Assembly (NCBI GenBank): GCA_965220715.1
Contig: OZ244843.1
Location: 1,798,001 to 1,862,000 of the forward strand
Length of the DNA: 64,000 nt
Reading direction: 5' to 3'
Origin: Bin5 sp965220715
GTDB lineage: Bacteria; Chloroflexota; Anaerolineae; Caldilineales; Caldilineaceae
A program made the position numbers and the translations under genes. The notes beneath the pieces are model-generated. The model saw nothing but the letters and a program-made list of their open reading frames with translations. It did no database searches and had not been told where the DNA came from. Positions 8,885 through 17,552 of the stretch are shown here, in pieces (the first letter of the stretch is position 1; every line of letters starts with the position of its first letter).

Positions 8885-10141
8885 TCACTTTTCACTGCCG
8901 TTCAGAAGTTCAACCGTGTGAAAAATTTCCAGAGGTTTTCCGAGGCGCCGCAAGTGGCTGTCGATTTGGGTCATGCAGCCGATGTTGCCCGTGACCACGG
9001 CCTGCGCCCCGGTGCTGAGGATAGCTTCGGCCTTGCGCTGGCCCAACTGGGCCGCAATCTCCGGCTGTTCAATGTTGTAGCTCCCCGCTGAACCACAGCA
9101 GATCTCTCCCTCCGGGATTGGTACGAGCGTCAGATTCGGAACTGCCGACAGCAGGCGGCGAGGCGCGTCCGTTACGCCTTGGGCGTGGGCCAGGTGACAG
9201 GCGTCGTGGTAGGCGACCGTCATTGGCGCCGGCAGCGGTGCCGGCGGGGCAATGCCAAGAGCATCCAGGAAGACCGTGACATCTTGCACCTTGGCGGCAA
9301 AGTCGCGCGCTACTTGCTCTTCCTCTTCGCCTGCGAATAGTAGCGGGTACTCGTGCATTCCGGAACCGCACCCGGCCGCGTTGGTCACCACCGCGTCGAC
9401 ATCGTTCAGATTGAAGGCACTGAAGTTGCGTCTGGCCAGCCCGCGGGCCTGGTCCGCGGCGCCGGTATGCATCGACAGCGCGCCGCAGCAGCCTTGGCGC
9501 GGCGGGATCACCACTTCCACCCCGTTGCTGGTCAGAACGTCGACGGTGGCCCGGTTGATGCCAGGGGTCAGCACCTGTTGCACACAGCCGCTCAGCATGG
9601 CGACCCGCGCCCGCCGCTCCCCCCGCGCCGGCGACAACTGGGGCAGAGCGTCGCGCGGCGGCAGCCGTTCGGGCAGCAGATCCAGCATCGTTCGCAGCGC
9701 AGGGGGCAGAAACGGTCTAAATACTTTCGTATAGCGCCCCAGCGCGGCTGCAGCTCGGAAACGTCCGGGGTAGGGGAGGGTCTGGTTGGTCAGCGTGCGC
9801 GTAAGTTCCTCCATGGGGGAACGGCTGCGCTGCTTTTCCGCCATTTCGCGAAAAGGGGTCAGCAGGTCGCCGTACTCTACGCCCGAGGGGCAGGCGGTGA
9901 CGCAGGCCAGGCAGCCCAGGCATCGATCCACGTGGGGCAGCACCTCCTCCTGGGTCAGTTCGCCTTCGAGCGCGCCTTTCATCAGCAGGATGCGCCCGCG
10001 CGGCGAGTCCATCTCTTCGCCCAACTCCAGATAGGTCGGGCACGCAGGCAAACAGAAGCCACAATGAACGCAACTGGCAACAGCTTCCGCCATCGCCGGC
10101 GCTTGTGGACCGAGCGAGTCTACGGGAATTGAGTGGCGCAT
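8885..10141 (-). CDS. glcF: glycolate oxidase iron-sulfur subunit GlcF
   Basis: 418 aa. Two 4Fe-4S motifs near the N-terminus, CVHCGFCLPACP (about 24-35) and CLGCLACVTACP (about 74-85), precede two cysteine-rich CCG domains marked by CCGALSMHTG near 218 and CCGSAGSYNI near 350. This is the arrangement of GlcF and of heterodisulfide-reductase-like electron-transfer subunits. It should accept electrons from the flavin subunits GlcD/GlcE, encoded upstream in the same run, and pass them to the quinone pool. It is the last gene of the 17 kb minus-strand run. The spacing to glcE is filled by a damaged quinone-oxidoreductase gene, and to glcD by a lipoprotein gene, so the glc genes are not contiguous. 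Confidence 0.92.
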   Translation of the reverse strand: MRHSIPVDSLGPQAPAMAEAVASCVHCGFCLPACPTYLELGEEMDSPRGRILLMKGALEGELTQEEVLPHVDRCLGCLACVTACPSGVEYGDLLTPFREMAEKQRSRSPMEELTRTLTNQTLPYPGRFRAAAALGRYTKVFRPFLPPALRTMLDLLPERLPPRDALPQLSPARGERRARVAMLSGCVQQVLTPGINRATVDVLTSNGVEVVIPPRQGCCGALSMHTGAADQARGLARRNFSAFNLNDVDAVVTNAAGCGSGMHEYPLLFAGEEEEQVARDFAAKVQDVTVFLDALGIAPPAPLPAPMTVAYHDACHLAHAQGVTDAPRRLLSAVPNLTLVPIPEGEICCGSAGSYNIEQPEIAAQLGQRKAEAILSTGAQAVVTGNIGCMTQIDSHLRRLGKPLEIFHTVELLNGSEK

Positions 10142-10175
10142 GGCACTTTCAAGTCTGGCACTATGATGTCTGGCA

Positions 10176-11131
10176 TTATGTCGTCAACAGTACCTTGCCC
10201 TTGGTCTGGCGCGCTTCAAGGTAACTGTGGGCGTCCTTTGCATCGGCAAGAGGGAACGTGCGGTCGATGCGGATTTCCAGCTTGCCCTCCGCGATCCAGT
10301 TGAAGATGTCATTGGCGCGGCCCTCAAGCTCCGACCGCGTCAGCATGTGCGAGGCGAGCGTGGGCCGGGTCAGGAACAGCGACCCTTTCTGGTTGAGGAT
10401 CTGCGGGTTGAGCGTTGGAACAACGCCGCTTGCCTGGCCGAATAGTACCATGTACCCGCGCGGTCTGAGGCAGTCCAGGCTCTTGTCGAAAGTGGCGATG
10501 CCGACCGAGTCGTACACGACGTCGACGCCTTCGCCACCGGTCAGGTCCCGCACCGCTTCGACGAAGTCCACTTCGGTATAGCGTATCGTGGCGTCCGCCC
10601 CGGCCGCCTGTGCGATGCGCGCCTTCTCCTCGGTCGACACCGTGCCAAGCACGCGTGCGCCTCGAAGTTTGGCGATCTGAACTAACAGGGCTCCGGTGCC
10701 GCCGGCCGCAGCATGGACCAGGCAGGTGTCGCCCGGCTTGAGCGGATAGGTGCTGCACGCCAGGTAGTGGGCGGTCATCCCCTGGATCATCGCCGCCGCG
10801 CCATGTTGCGCATCCACGCCCGCGCCGCGATGGAGGGGACAATGGCGTATTCGGCGTAGGAGCCGGTCGACATCCCGTAGGACACGGCATCGCCGACCGC
10901 CACTTCGGTTACGCCCTCTCCGACTGCATCGACAATCCCCGCGCCTTCGACGCCGGGTGTGAAGGGCAGTGGCATCGGATACCAGCCTCTGCGGTGGTAG
11001 GTGTCGATAAAGTTGACGCCGGCCACTTCCATCTTTACGCGGGCTTCGCCTGCGCCCGGCTCCGGTGTAGGCAGGTCAACGCACTGGAGCACATCGGGGT
11101 CGCCTACCTCTTGCACACGAATTGCTTTCAT
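10176..11131 (-). pseudogene. NADPH:quinone oxidoreductase (zeta-crystallin type), frameshifted
   Basis: Two consecutive frames together make one MDR-superfamily protein. The first part (from an ATG at 11131 with GGAGAAA upstream) has MKAIRVQEVGDPDVLQ, HRRGWYP and TPGVEGAGIV and stays in register to SYAEYAIVP. The second part has MIQGMTAHYLACSTYPLKPG and the NADPH loop AAAGGTGALLVQ and ends VLLTT. Between AIVP and GVDAQHGAAAM relatives have about ten residues; here only about 17 bases remain, so roughly 13 bases seem lost around 10815-10835 and the frame changes. Either a genuine small deletion or a sequencing/assembly fault. Twelve bases separate its start from the glcE stop, so it sits inside the operon. 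Confidence 0.75.
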
Positions 11132-11143
11132 CAGTTTTCTCCT

Positions 11144-12340
11144 CTATCTGTTCGCTGTTGTTCCCACGGGTCGAACTTCCCCTCCGGGTCCAGGGCCCGC
11201 GGCGATCCGCCGCAGGAAATCGTTTAGCAGTGGCCGGCCCAGCAGAGGGCCGTCTCCGCTGCCAACGTTGTCTCCATTGTTTTGCTCGGTCGCGCGCCGC
11301 GTGCGCCCGATAAGCAGTACACCTTGCAAGTTCAGTCCCAGCAAAAGGGTGTGGAGGTCTCGGGGGCGGTCCTGCTCACCGCCGTCCAACGCCGGCGCCG
11401 CCTCGTCGGGCCAACCGAGCCAAAGCAGGTTCCCGCCGACACTATACCGCCGCGTCGCGAGGTTGGAGCCGCCAACCGCCTCCTCCACAGCTGCGATCCG
11501 CTGCGGCGTCAAAGGGACTTTCACCATCGCCATACCGTCCTTGACCCAGGCCATTGACCGCGCCTGCTGCCACAATATGTCGTCGTCCTGGTCAAATAAT
11601 TGTGTGAGACGGCGCGTTTCACCGGCCCCCGCCGAAACCACTGCCTGCAACGCCTGCACCCTCTCCTGCAACGCGGCAAGCAGTCCGCCAATGCGCACCC
11701 AGATTGTCCATCCATCCCCCGCCGGCGCAAAATCGACCGCATGCAGGTCGATGGCGCTACCCGTCACCGCGTTCAAAGCGGACAGCAGATCGGAAAGCGT
11801 GCCAAAATCGGCGGTGACGGTTGCAAAGGCCGGCGGCTGGGGGAAGACTTTGAAGGTCAGTTCGGTCAAAATGCCCAGTCTTCCCAGACTGCCGACGAAT
11901 AGTTTGGGGAAGTCGAAGCCGGCCGCGTTCTTTACTACCGCGCCCCCGCCCCGGATTTCCTGCCCCTGCCCGTCCACAAAGCGAATGCCGATCAGGAAAT
12001 CGCGGATGCCTCCGTAGCGATAGCGGCCCGCCCCGCTCAGGCCGGCCGCGACCGTGCCGCCCAAAGTTGCCCCGCGGTCGGCCAGGGGCGGATCGAAGGG
12101 CAGATACTGACCCTTTTCCGCCAGCATCGCCGCTATCTCGGCAACAGGCGTGCCGGCGCGGGCCGTAAAGGTGTATTCGTCTGGCTGATAGTCGACGACG
12201 CCTTGCAGGGGGGATAGGTCGATCACCTCCGCATCATCGTCGCGGCTCTGGCGCGACAGTGCCGGTTTGGAGCCGCCGCCTCGGACGCGCACCCGCTCCG
12301 CCCCCCGCACTGCGTCCTGAATTTCAGCAACGTTGGTCAT
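11144..12340 (-). CDS. glcE: glycolate oxidase FAD-binding subunit GlcE
   Basis: About 398 aa from the ATG at 12340; the frame is open to an ATG at 12415, but the shorter start gives the family N-terminus MTNVAEIQDAVRGAERVRVRGGGSK. The FAD-binding type 4 (PCMH) domain follows: GATLGGTVAAGLSGAGRYRYG near 120, then VVKNAAGFDFPKLFVGSLGRLGILTELTFKVFP. These match GlcE, the shorter flavin subunit of the GlcDEF glycolate oxidase that converts glycolate to glyoxylate at the membrane side of the cytoplasm. It lies downstream of glcD but separated by a 2.1 kb lipoprotein gene on the same strand. Confidence 0.9.
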   Translation of the reverse strand: MTNVAEIQDAVRGAERVRVRGGGSKPALSRQSRDDDAEVIDLSPLQGVVDYQPDEYTFTARAGTPVAEIAAMLAEKGQYLPFDPPLADRGATLGGTVAAGLSGAGRYRYGGIRDFLIGIRFVDGQGQEIRGGGAVVKNAAGFDFPKLFVGSLGRLGILTELTFKVFPQPPAFATVTADFGTLSDLLSALNAVTGSAIDLHAVDFAPAGDGWTIWVRIGGLLAALQERVQALQAVVSAGAGETRRLTQLFDQDDDILWQQARSMAWVKDGMAMVKVPLTPQRIAAVEEAVGGSNLATRRYSVGGNLLWLGWPDEAAPALDGGEQDRPRDLHTLLLGLNLQGVLLIGRTRRATEQNNGDNVGSGDGPLLGRPLLNDFLRRIAAGPGPGGEVRPVGTTANR

Positions 12341-12480
12341 TGTCTTGGCTTCTTGCCGAACTGACTTCCACTCTGACGGCGACGATTCGAGGCGCTGTTC
12401 CCGGTTGGTCAGCATTTAGTTTATCGGTGTCCACCGGCGGAGCCAAAAACCGAATGCCAAAGACTGACAACATCTCCTGT

Positions 12481-14634
12481 CTATTCCCCCGTGATCATGT
12501 AGAGAGCGCCATCCTGATAGCCGGTGACGTACACGTTGCCTTCTTCATCCTCGCCGACGCCGCTGACTGGGACCTTGGCGTTCAAGGGCAGTGTGCTCTG
12601 CCAACCATCATGGAAGTTCTGGGTCGAATCTGCGCTCGAACGCTTCAGCCCCCAGATTCTGCCACTGCAGAAGTCGCCATAGAAGAATATGCCGTGCAAT
12701 TCGGGAAAGTCGCTTCCACGATAGACAGCGCCGCCCACGATGGCACAGGAGTATACGTGATCGTATTCAACCACCGGGGAAATCAAGCCCTGTGAGTTGC
12801 AGAGCAGGGATTCGAAACATCTGCTGCCTTCCTTGAAGTTCCATCCATAATTTTCGCCGCCCCGGCTTGCTGCGGGCTGAAAGTTCACCTCTTCGTGCTT
12901 TATGTGGCCTGCATCAGGAATGTAAAGATCGCCGGTCAGCCTGTCAAAGGCAAAGCCCCACGGATTGCGCAGACCCAGCGCCCAGATCTCGCCGCGATGG
13001 CCGTCAATCTGCGCAAAAGGATTGCCGGCAGGAATGCTGTACGGCTTGGCATCAGACTCCACATCGATACGCAAGATTTTGCCCAGCAGCATGCCCGGGT
13101 CCTGCGCCCGATTCTCAACATCTTTGAACGTTGGGTGGCCGCCGTCACCGCTGCCAATGTAAAGGTATCCATCCTGGGGCCCGAAGACAATGCGGCCGCC
13201 GTTGTGGACCTGGTCCGGTTGCGCGATGAGGAGCACGATCTCCTCGCTGTCAGGGTCGGCTATATCAGGATCGGCGGTCGTTCTGAAGCGGCTGATTACG
13301 GTATCCCCCGGTTTATCTGTGTAGCTCACATAGAAATACTGTTTGCCCGCGTAGTCCGGCGAGAAAGCCACATTGAGTAGCCCCCGCTCCCCGCAGCAGC
13401 GAACGCGACCCGAGATGTCCAGGAAGGGAGTCTCTTCGACAGTACCGTTGCGGACGATGCGGATGCGTCCCTCCTGCTCGACCGCGAACAGACGCCCGGA
13501 CCCGTCGCCGGCATGCGTAACATGCACAGGCAACTTTAGCCCGTCGGCGATTTTCCGCAACCCAAATCGAGGCAGCCCCGCTTCCCCTATTGGGTCTGAC
13601 GTCGGTGAACCAAACACCCTTATCTCCCGCCAAGCCACCCAACTCGGGCTGTCAAGCGTCAGAACAAGCACCTCGCTGATGCTGCGCGGCGGAACAATAG
13701 GGACCTCTACTGTCTGACCATCTTCCGTCTGCAGGCCGTCAAACCGTTTGTACAACGTCCGCGAGCCGGAGCCATTCCCCAGCCAGACCTCATGAGTAGT
13801 TGGACCAGCGGGAGTCTGCGCGATCACCATTTCCAATTTATCAACAAGGTACAATTCATCGAAGGAAACCGAATACCACTGCGGGGCCTGGAGTTGTGCA
13901 GTCCAAAATGAATTCGGATCACCATCGACCGCCAAGTGGGCGGACTCCTCCCCTGCCGAAGCGAACCCCGATCCCAGGGCCGCAACATTTTCTCCCGGCG
14001 GCGCCGACAGTTCGGCCGCGGGTTGCTTAGTCCCTGTGGCTTTTGCGTCCCCTTCCACCGGATGCCCCTCTACCACTCCCCCTATTGGGTCGGCAGACAG
14101 CGAACCAAACACCCTTACCTCTCGCCAACCTACCCAACTGGGACTATTCTGGGTGACTATCAGAACCTCGTTAAGCCTGCGCGCAGGCTCGATGGCTATC
14201 TCCAGCGTCTGGCCATCTTCCGTATGGACGTTGATGAGGCGCGCTTGGAGCACACGCGTGTCAGAACCGCTCCCAAGCCAGACCTCGTGCGTAGTTGGCC
14301 CGGCGGGCAGTTGCGTGACCACCAGCTCAATTCTGTCAACCAGGTAGAAGTCGTCGAAAGCAATCGAGAACCACTGCGGCGCCAACTGCTGCGAATTCCA
14401 GATTGAGTCTGGATCCCCATCGATTGCCAACTGCGCGAAGGTGCTTCTTTCAAAGGCATTTCCGGTTCCCAGCACTGCGATATTTTCACTGGCCGGCGCG
14501 GGCGTAGCAGTCGCAGCGGGTCGCGATTCAGTAGGTGATACGGCGCCTGATTGGCCGGGATCTTCGCTTGGCACGCAGGCCGCAACAGCGATGAGAACAA
14601 ACAAGGCAACTGCGACGAGTCTTATATTTCTCAT
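12481..14634 (-). CDS. lipoprotein with two discoidin-like domains and a PQQ-type sugar dehydrogenase beta-propeller
   Basis: 717 aa. A lipoprotein signal, hydrophobic 5-19 with cysteine 20 after IAVAA, places it on the outer face of the cytoplasmic membrane. Two tandem repeats (about 47-175 and 212-345) share GSGF/AxxERS, DGDPxSxW, QLQAPQWYSVSFDELYLVDK, AGPTTHEVWLG and SPSWVxWREIRVFGS and look like F5/8 type C (discoidin) carbohydrate-binding modules. Residues about 350-717 form a glucose/sorbosone-dehydrogenase propeller: LKLPVHVTHAGDGSGRLF, RGLLNVAFSPDY, VHNGGRIVFGPDGYLYIGSGDGG-like blocks and NRAQDPGMLLGKILRID. Expected to oxidise or bind an extracellular sugar. Why it sits between glcD and glcE is unclear; co-transcription is plausible. 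Confidence 0.88.
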   Translation of the reverse strand: MRNIRLVAVALFVLIAVAACVPSEDPGQSGAVSPTESRPAATATPAPASENIAVLGTGNAFERSTFAQLAIDGDPDSIWNSQQLAPQWFSIAFDDFYLVDRIELVVTQLPAGPTTHEVWLGSGSDTRVLQARLINVHTEDGQTLEIAIEPARRLNEVLIVTQNSPSWVGWREVRVFGSLSADPIGGVVEGHPVEGDAKATGTKQPAAELSAPPGENVAALGSGFASAGEESAHLAVDGDPNSFWTAQLQAPQWYSVSFDELYLVDKLEMVIAQTPAGPTTHEVWLGNGSGSRTLYKRFDGLQTEDGQTVEVPIVPPRSISEVLVLTLDSPSWVAWREIRVFGSPTSDPIGEAGLPRFGLRKIADGLKLPVHVTHAGDGSGRLFAVEQEGRIRIVRNGTVEETPFLDISGRVRCCGERGLLNVAFSPDYAGKQYFYVSYTDKPGDTVISRFRTTADPDIADPDSEEIVLLIAQPDQVHNGGRIVFGPQDGYLYIGSGDGGHPTFKDVENRAQDPGMLLGKILRIDVESDAKPYSIPAGNPFAQIDGHRGEIWALGLRNPWGFAFDRLTGDLYIPDAGHIKHEEVNFQPAASRGGENYGWNFKEGSRCFESLLCNSQGLISPVVEYDHVYSCAIVGGAVYRGSDFPELHGIFFYGDFCSGRIWGLKRSSADSTQNFHDGWQSTLPLNAKVPVSGVGEDEEGNVYVTGYQDGALYMITGE

Positions 14635-14893
14635 CGCTCAACCGGCTCTATTATCTGATCTGGATTCAAAACGCCCTTCTTGTAACCAAGTTTTTGCACG
14701 CAACTGGGGATGTATTGGTTCTTCAAAAAATAGAGGCGCAATGCGCCGACAGAGTTGCATGGCTTCAATCATGGAAACTGCCCAATCGATGACGTCTTTC
14801 CCTCCAGTGCAAAGGACTATCTGGGCAAGAATCAGCCGATTGTCTGCGCCGGAACCGCCAACGTGAACGGTAATTCGGTAAATTTGACTTGCA

Positions 14894-16339
14894 CTACTCC
14901 CTGAAAATAACGCCTGCCTTCTCCAGAGGATGGGGACCCACGTGCGTTAAAGATTCGGCCTCGCCCGCCGGCAACATCTTGCCGCGATTGGCGAGAGATT
15001 TGCTGTCCACGCTGTGGCGCACATCTTCCATCGCCTGCATATCCAGTGGCCCATACATTTTGGGCAGGAAGGCGCGCTTCTCCATGCCGACCCCGTGTTC
15101 TCCGGTAATTGAGCCGCCCAGCTCGACGCACAGTTCAAGAATTTCGCCGGCCAGTTCTTCGGCCCGTTCCAGCGCACCCTCCTCGCGACCGTCAAACAGT
15201 ATCAGAGGGTGCAGGTTGCCGTCGCCGGCGTGGAATACGTTGGCCACATCAATACCGTAGCTTGCACTCAGGCGGTCGATCTCCGCCAGTGCGTCCCCCA
15301 GCCGGCTGCGCGGCACGACCCCATCCTGCACAATATAGTCCGGGGCCAGCCGTCCCACCGCCGAGAAAGCGGCCTTGCGCCCTTTCCAGATTCGGGCGCG
15401 TTCGTCTGCCGTCTGGGCTATGCGCACCTCTAACGGGGCCGTCTCTTCGATCAACTGCATCAACTGCGCAAATTCAGCCTCCACCGCGCTCTCTTCCCCC
15501 TCCAACTCGACGATCAGAAGCGCCGGCACGTTCGGATAACCTGCCTTTGCCCCTACCTCAGCCGCCTTGATGGCGAGAGCGTCCATGATCTCCATTGCGC
15601 CCGGAAGCAGGCCGGAGGCCACGACCGCCGTCACCGCATCCCCCGCCGCATGTAACGAGTCATACGCTGCCAGCACCGTGCGATATGTCTCCGGGATCGG
15701 CAGCAGCCGCAGCGTGATCTCCAGTGCGACGCCGAAAAGCCCTTCACTACCCACGAAAAAACCGGGAAGATCGGGGCCGACGCCCTCCAGACTTTCGCCC
15801 CCCAACTCCACGACCTCGCCGTCGGGCAGGGCGACCGTCATCCCCAAAACGTGGTTGCTGGTCATGCCGTATTTTAGACAGTGCGCGCCGCCGGAGTTGA
15901 AGGCTACGTTGCCGCCGATCGTGCAGATCGACTGGCTGGAAGGATCAGGGGCATAGTAGAGGCCATAGGGCTTTGCCGCATCGGAAACCTTTAGATTTAT
16001 CACGCCCGGCTCGACCACGGCGATCCGCTCTTCCGCGTCAAGCCGCAGGATCCGGTCCAGGCGATTGAGGGCGATGACGATGCCGTCAGCGATCGGCAGA
16101 GAACCGCCGGACAAGCTGGTGCCGCTTCCCCGCGCAACGAAAGGGACGCTGTGTTCGTGGCAGAGTCGGATCGTCTCGATCACCTCCGCGCGGTCCTGCG
16201 GGATCACCACCGCAGCGGGTCTCTGCTGAAAAACGGTGAGCGCGTCCGACTCGTATGCCATCAACTGGGCTGGACGAGTCAGCAGGCGGTCCGCTTCATA
16301 CAAGCGCGAAAGTGCCTGGATTAATGGGTGAACGCTCAT
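14894..16339 (-). CDS. glcD: glycolate oxidase subunit GlcD (FAD-linked oxidase)
   Basis: 481 aa. The PCMH FAD-binding domain is clear: VPFVARGSGTSLSGGSLPI near 70-88, APDPSSQSICTIGGNVAFNSGG near 135-155, and FVGSEGLFGVALEITLRLLP near 195. The C-terminal FAD-oxidase cap ends with the typical NVFHAGDGNLHPLILFD and GSITGEHGVGMEKRAFLP, whose histidines line the active site. GlcD is the catalytic subunit oxidising glycolate, and often D-lactate, to the 2-oxo acid. Its ATG overlaps the stop of the upstream xdhC-type gene (ATGA), joining the glc genes to the cox accessory genes in one transcript. Confidence 0.93.
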   Translation of the reverse strand: MSVHPLIQALSRLYEADRLLTRPAQLMAYESDALTVFQQRPAAVVIPQDRAEVIETIRLCHEHSVPFVARGSGTSLSGGSLPIADGIVIALNRLDRILRLDAEERIAVVEPGVINLKVSDAAKPYGLYYAPDPSSQSICTIGGNVAFNSGGAHCLKYGMTSNHVLGMTVALPDGEVVELGGESLEGVGPDLPGFFVGSEGLFGVALEITLRLLPIPETYRTVLAAYDSLHAAGDAVTAVVASGLLPGAMEIMDALAIKAAEVGAKAGYPNVPALLIVELEGEESAVEAEFAQLMQLIEETAPLEVRIAQTADERARIWKGRKAAFSAVGRLAPDYIVQDGVVPRSRLGDALAEIDRLSASYGIDVANVFHAGDGNLHPLILFDGREEGALERAEELAGEILELCVELGGSITGEHGVGMEKRAFLPKMYGPLDMQAMEDVRHSVDSKSLANRGKMLPAGEAESLTHVGPHPLEKAGVIFRE

Positions 16340-17103
16340 TCGCGCGCCTCCTTACTGCGATTGCGTACCTGTACAATCTCCGCGATAATCGCCAGCGCGA
16401 TCTCTTCGGGGCTGCGCCCTCCCAGGTCGAGCCCGATCGGCGCGTGAATGCGGGCGATATTTTCGTCGCTGACACCGGCCTCGCGCAGGGCCGCTACCCG
16501 TTTGCCATGCGTGCGCTTCGAGCCGAGCGCGCCAATGTAGCCGACAGGATGGTCCAGCGCAAAAATCAGAGCGGGCGTGTCCAGCTTTTCGTCGTGTGTC
16601 AAGGTCACGACATAGGTGGATTCGTTCAGATTTATCTCCTGCAGAGCGTCCTCGGGCCAGCTCCTGATCAACTCGTCCGCATGGTCGAAGCGATCCTGGG
16701 TGGCGAAGATGGGCCGGGCGTCGATAACAACCGTGAACAGACCCAGTTCGCGGGCAAAGGAGACAAGTGGTATGGCGATGTGAACCGCCCCCACGATCAC
16801 CAGCACCTCCTGTGGCACATGGACATCGATCAACAGATCCCATTCCCGCTCTTCTACTGACAGAGAAATGCGTGTCGTCCGGCGCGCCGCCATCGCTTCC
16901 GCCGCACGGGCGACGGCCGCTTGCTCCAGGGCGGTGTCCCCCAATGACCCCATTGTCGCAAGAGTGGAGCCGCGCTCCTCTGGCTCACGCGCTTGGTGAA
17001 CGAGCAGCTTGCGCCCGATTTCGGCTCCGTTCAGCACTGTGACGACCGCGCACGGTTCATCCTGCCGGATGGCCTGCGCAACCGCACTGAAGAGTTCTGC
17101 CAC
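16336..17103 (-). CDS. XdhC family protein (molybdoenzyme cofactor maturation factor)
   Basis: 255 aa, starting at GTG 17103 with GGAAGGAAAC just upstream. The C-terminal Rossmann domain (about 115-245) shows VLVIVGAVHIAIPLVSFARELG, VIDARPIFATQDRF and GYIGALGSKRTHGKR, the hallmark of XdhC/CoxF proteins. These bind the molybdenum cofactor and protect or sulfurate it before insertion into xanthine-dehydrogenase-family enzymes. The normal first glycine-rich turn GAGHVA reads GAVHIA here. The N-terminal 100 residues are a divergent CoxI-like part, while the canonical CoxI domain is encoded separately by the gene 15 bases upstream. Likely partner of the CoxL enzyme of this cluster. Confidence 0.88.
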   Translation of the reverse strand: MAELFSAVAQAIRQDEPCAVVTVLNGAEIGRKLLVHQAREPEERGSTLATMGSLGDTALEQAAVARAAEAMAARRTTRISLSVEEREWDLLIDVHVPQEVLVIVGAVHIAIPLVSFARELGLFTVVIDARPIFATQDRFDHADELIRSWPEDALQEINLNESTYVVTLTHDEKLDTPALIFALDHPVGYIGALGSKRTHGKRVAALREAGVSDENIARIHAPIGLDLGGRSPEEIALAIIAEIVQVRNRSKEARE

Positions 17104-17118
17104 GTTTCCTTCCCTAGG

Positions 17119-17433
17119 CTACCAATCCAACGGCTCTATGAATACTTCGATTGTACCCCCGCAGGCCAGACCCACCTCCCAGGCCGTCTCGTCGGCGATG
17201 CCGTAAGAGACGAGACGCGGTTTGCCGGTGGACAACACCTCTAACGCCTCCTGCACAGTGGCGCTTTCAACACAGCCGCCGCTGACCGAACCGACCATCG
17301 CGCCGTCTTCGGACACGGCCAGCTTCGCGCCCAACGGCCGCGGCGCCGAACCGTACACCTGCACGACCGTCGCCAACGCGACCCGGTTACCTGCCTGCTG
17401 CCATTTGTCGATGTCGGCCAGGATCTCTTTCAT
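17119..17433 (-). CDS. XdhC/CoxI N-terminal domain protein
   Basis: 104 aa, a free-standing XdhC_CoxI domain. LATVVQVYGSAPRPLGAKLAV (residues about 20-40) and GSVSGGCVESATV (about 47-59) are the family's conserved blocks, with the cysteine of GGCVE that is implicated in sulfur or cofactor handling. In many genomes this domain is fused to the Rossmann domain; here it is followed by a second gene carrying that part. Both therefore probably act together in maturing the molybdenum cofactor of the cox enzyme. Its ATG is 119 bases downstream of the coxE stop. Confidence 0.88.
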   Translation of the reverse strand: MKEILADIDKWQQAGNRVALATVVQVYGSAPRPLGAKLAVSEDGAMVGSVSGGCVESATVQEALEVLSTGKPRLVSYGIADETAWEVGLACGGTIEVFIEPLDW

Positions 17434-17552
17434 GCTTAGATCTGCCTTCCGCGTATGTTCGCAATGGTTGGCTTTATGGACGGACCACCACTACGGGTAC
17501 GCCCCTCATTATGGCAATCGCCATGCCAACAGAACTGCTGGTCAGACTACCT

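Noticed and set aside
8496..8921. Open frame of 141 codons spanning the end of the aminotransferase gene and the gap to glcF
   Set aside because: No motif or ribosome site; starts inside a real gene and the gap between convergent genes needs no coding sequence.
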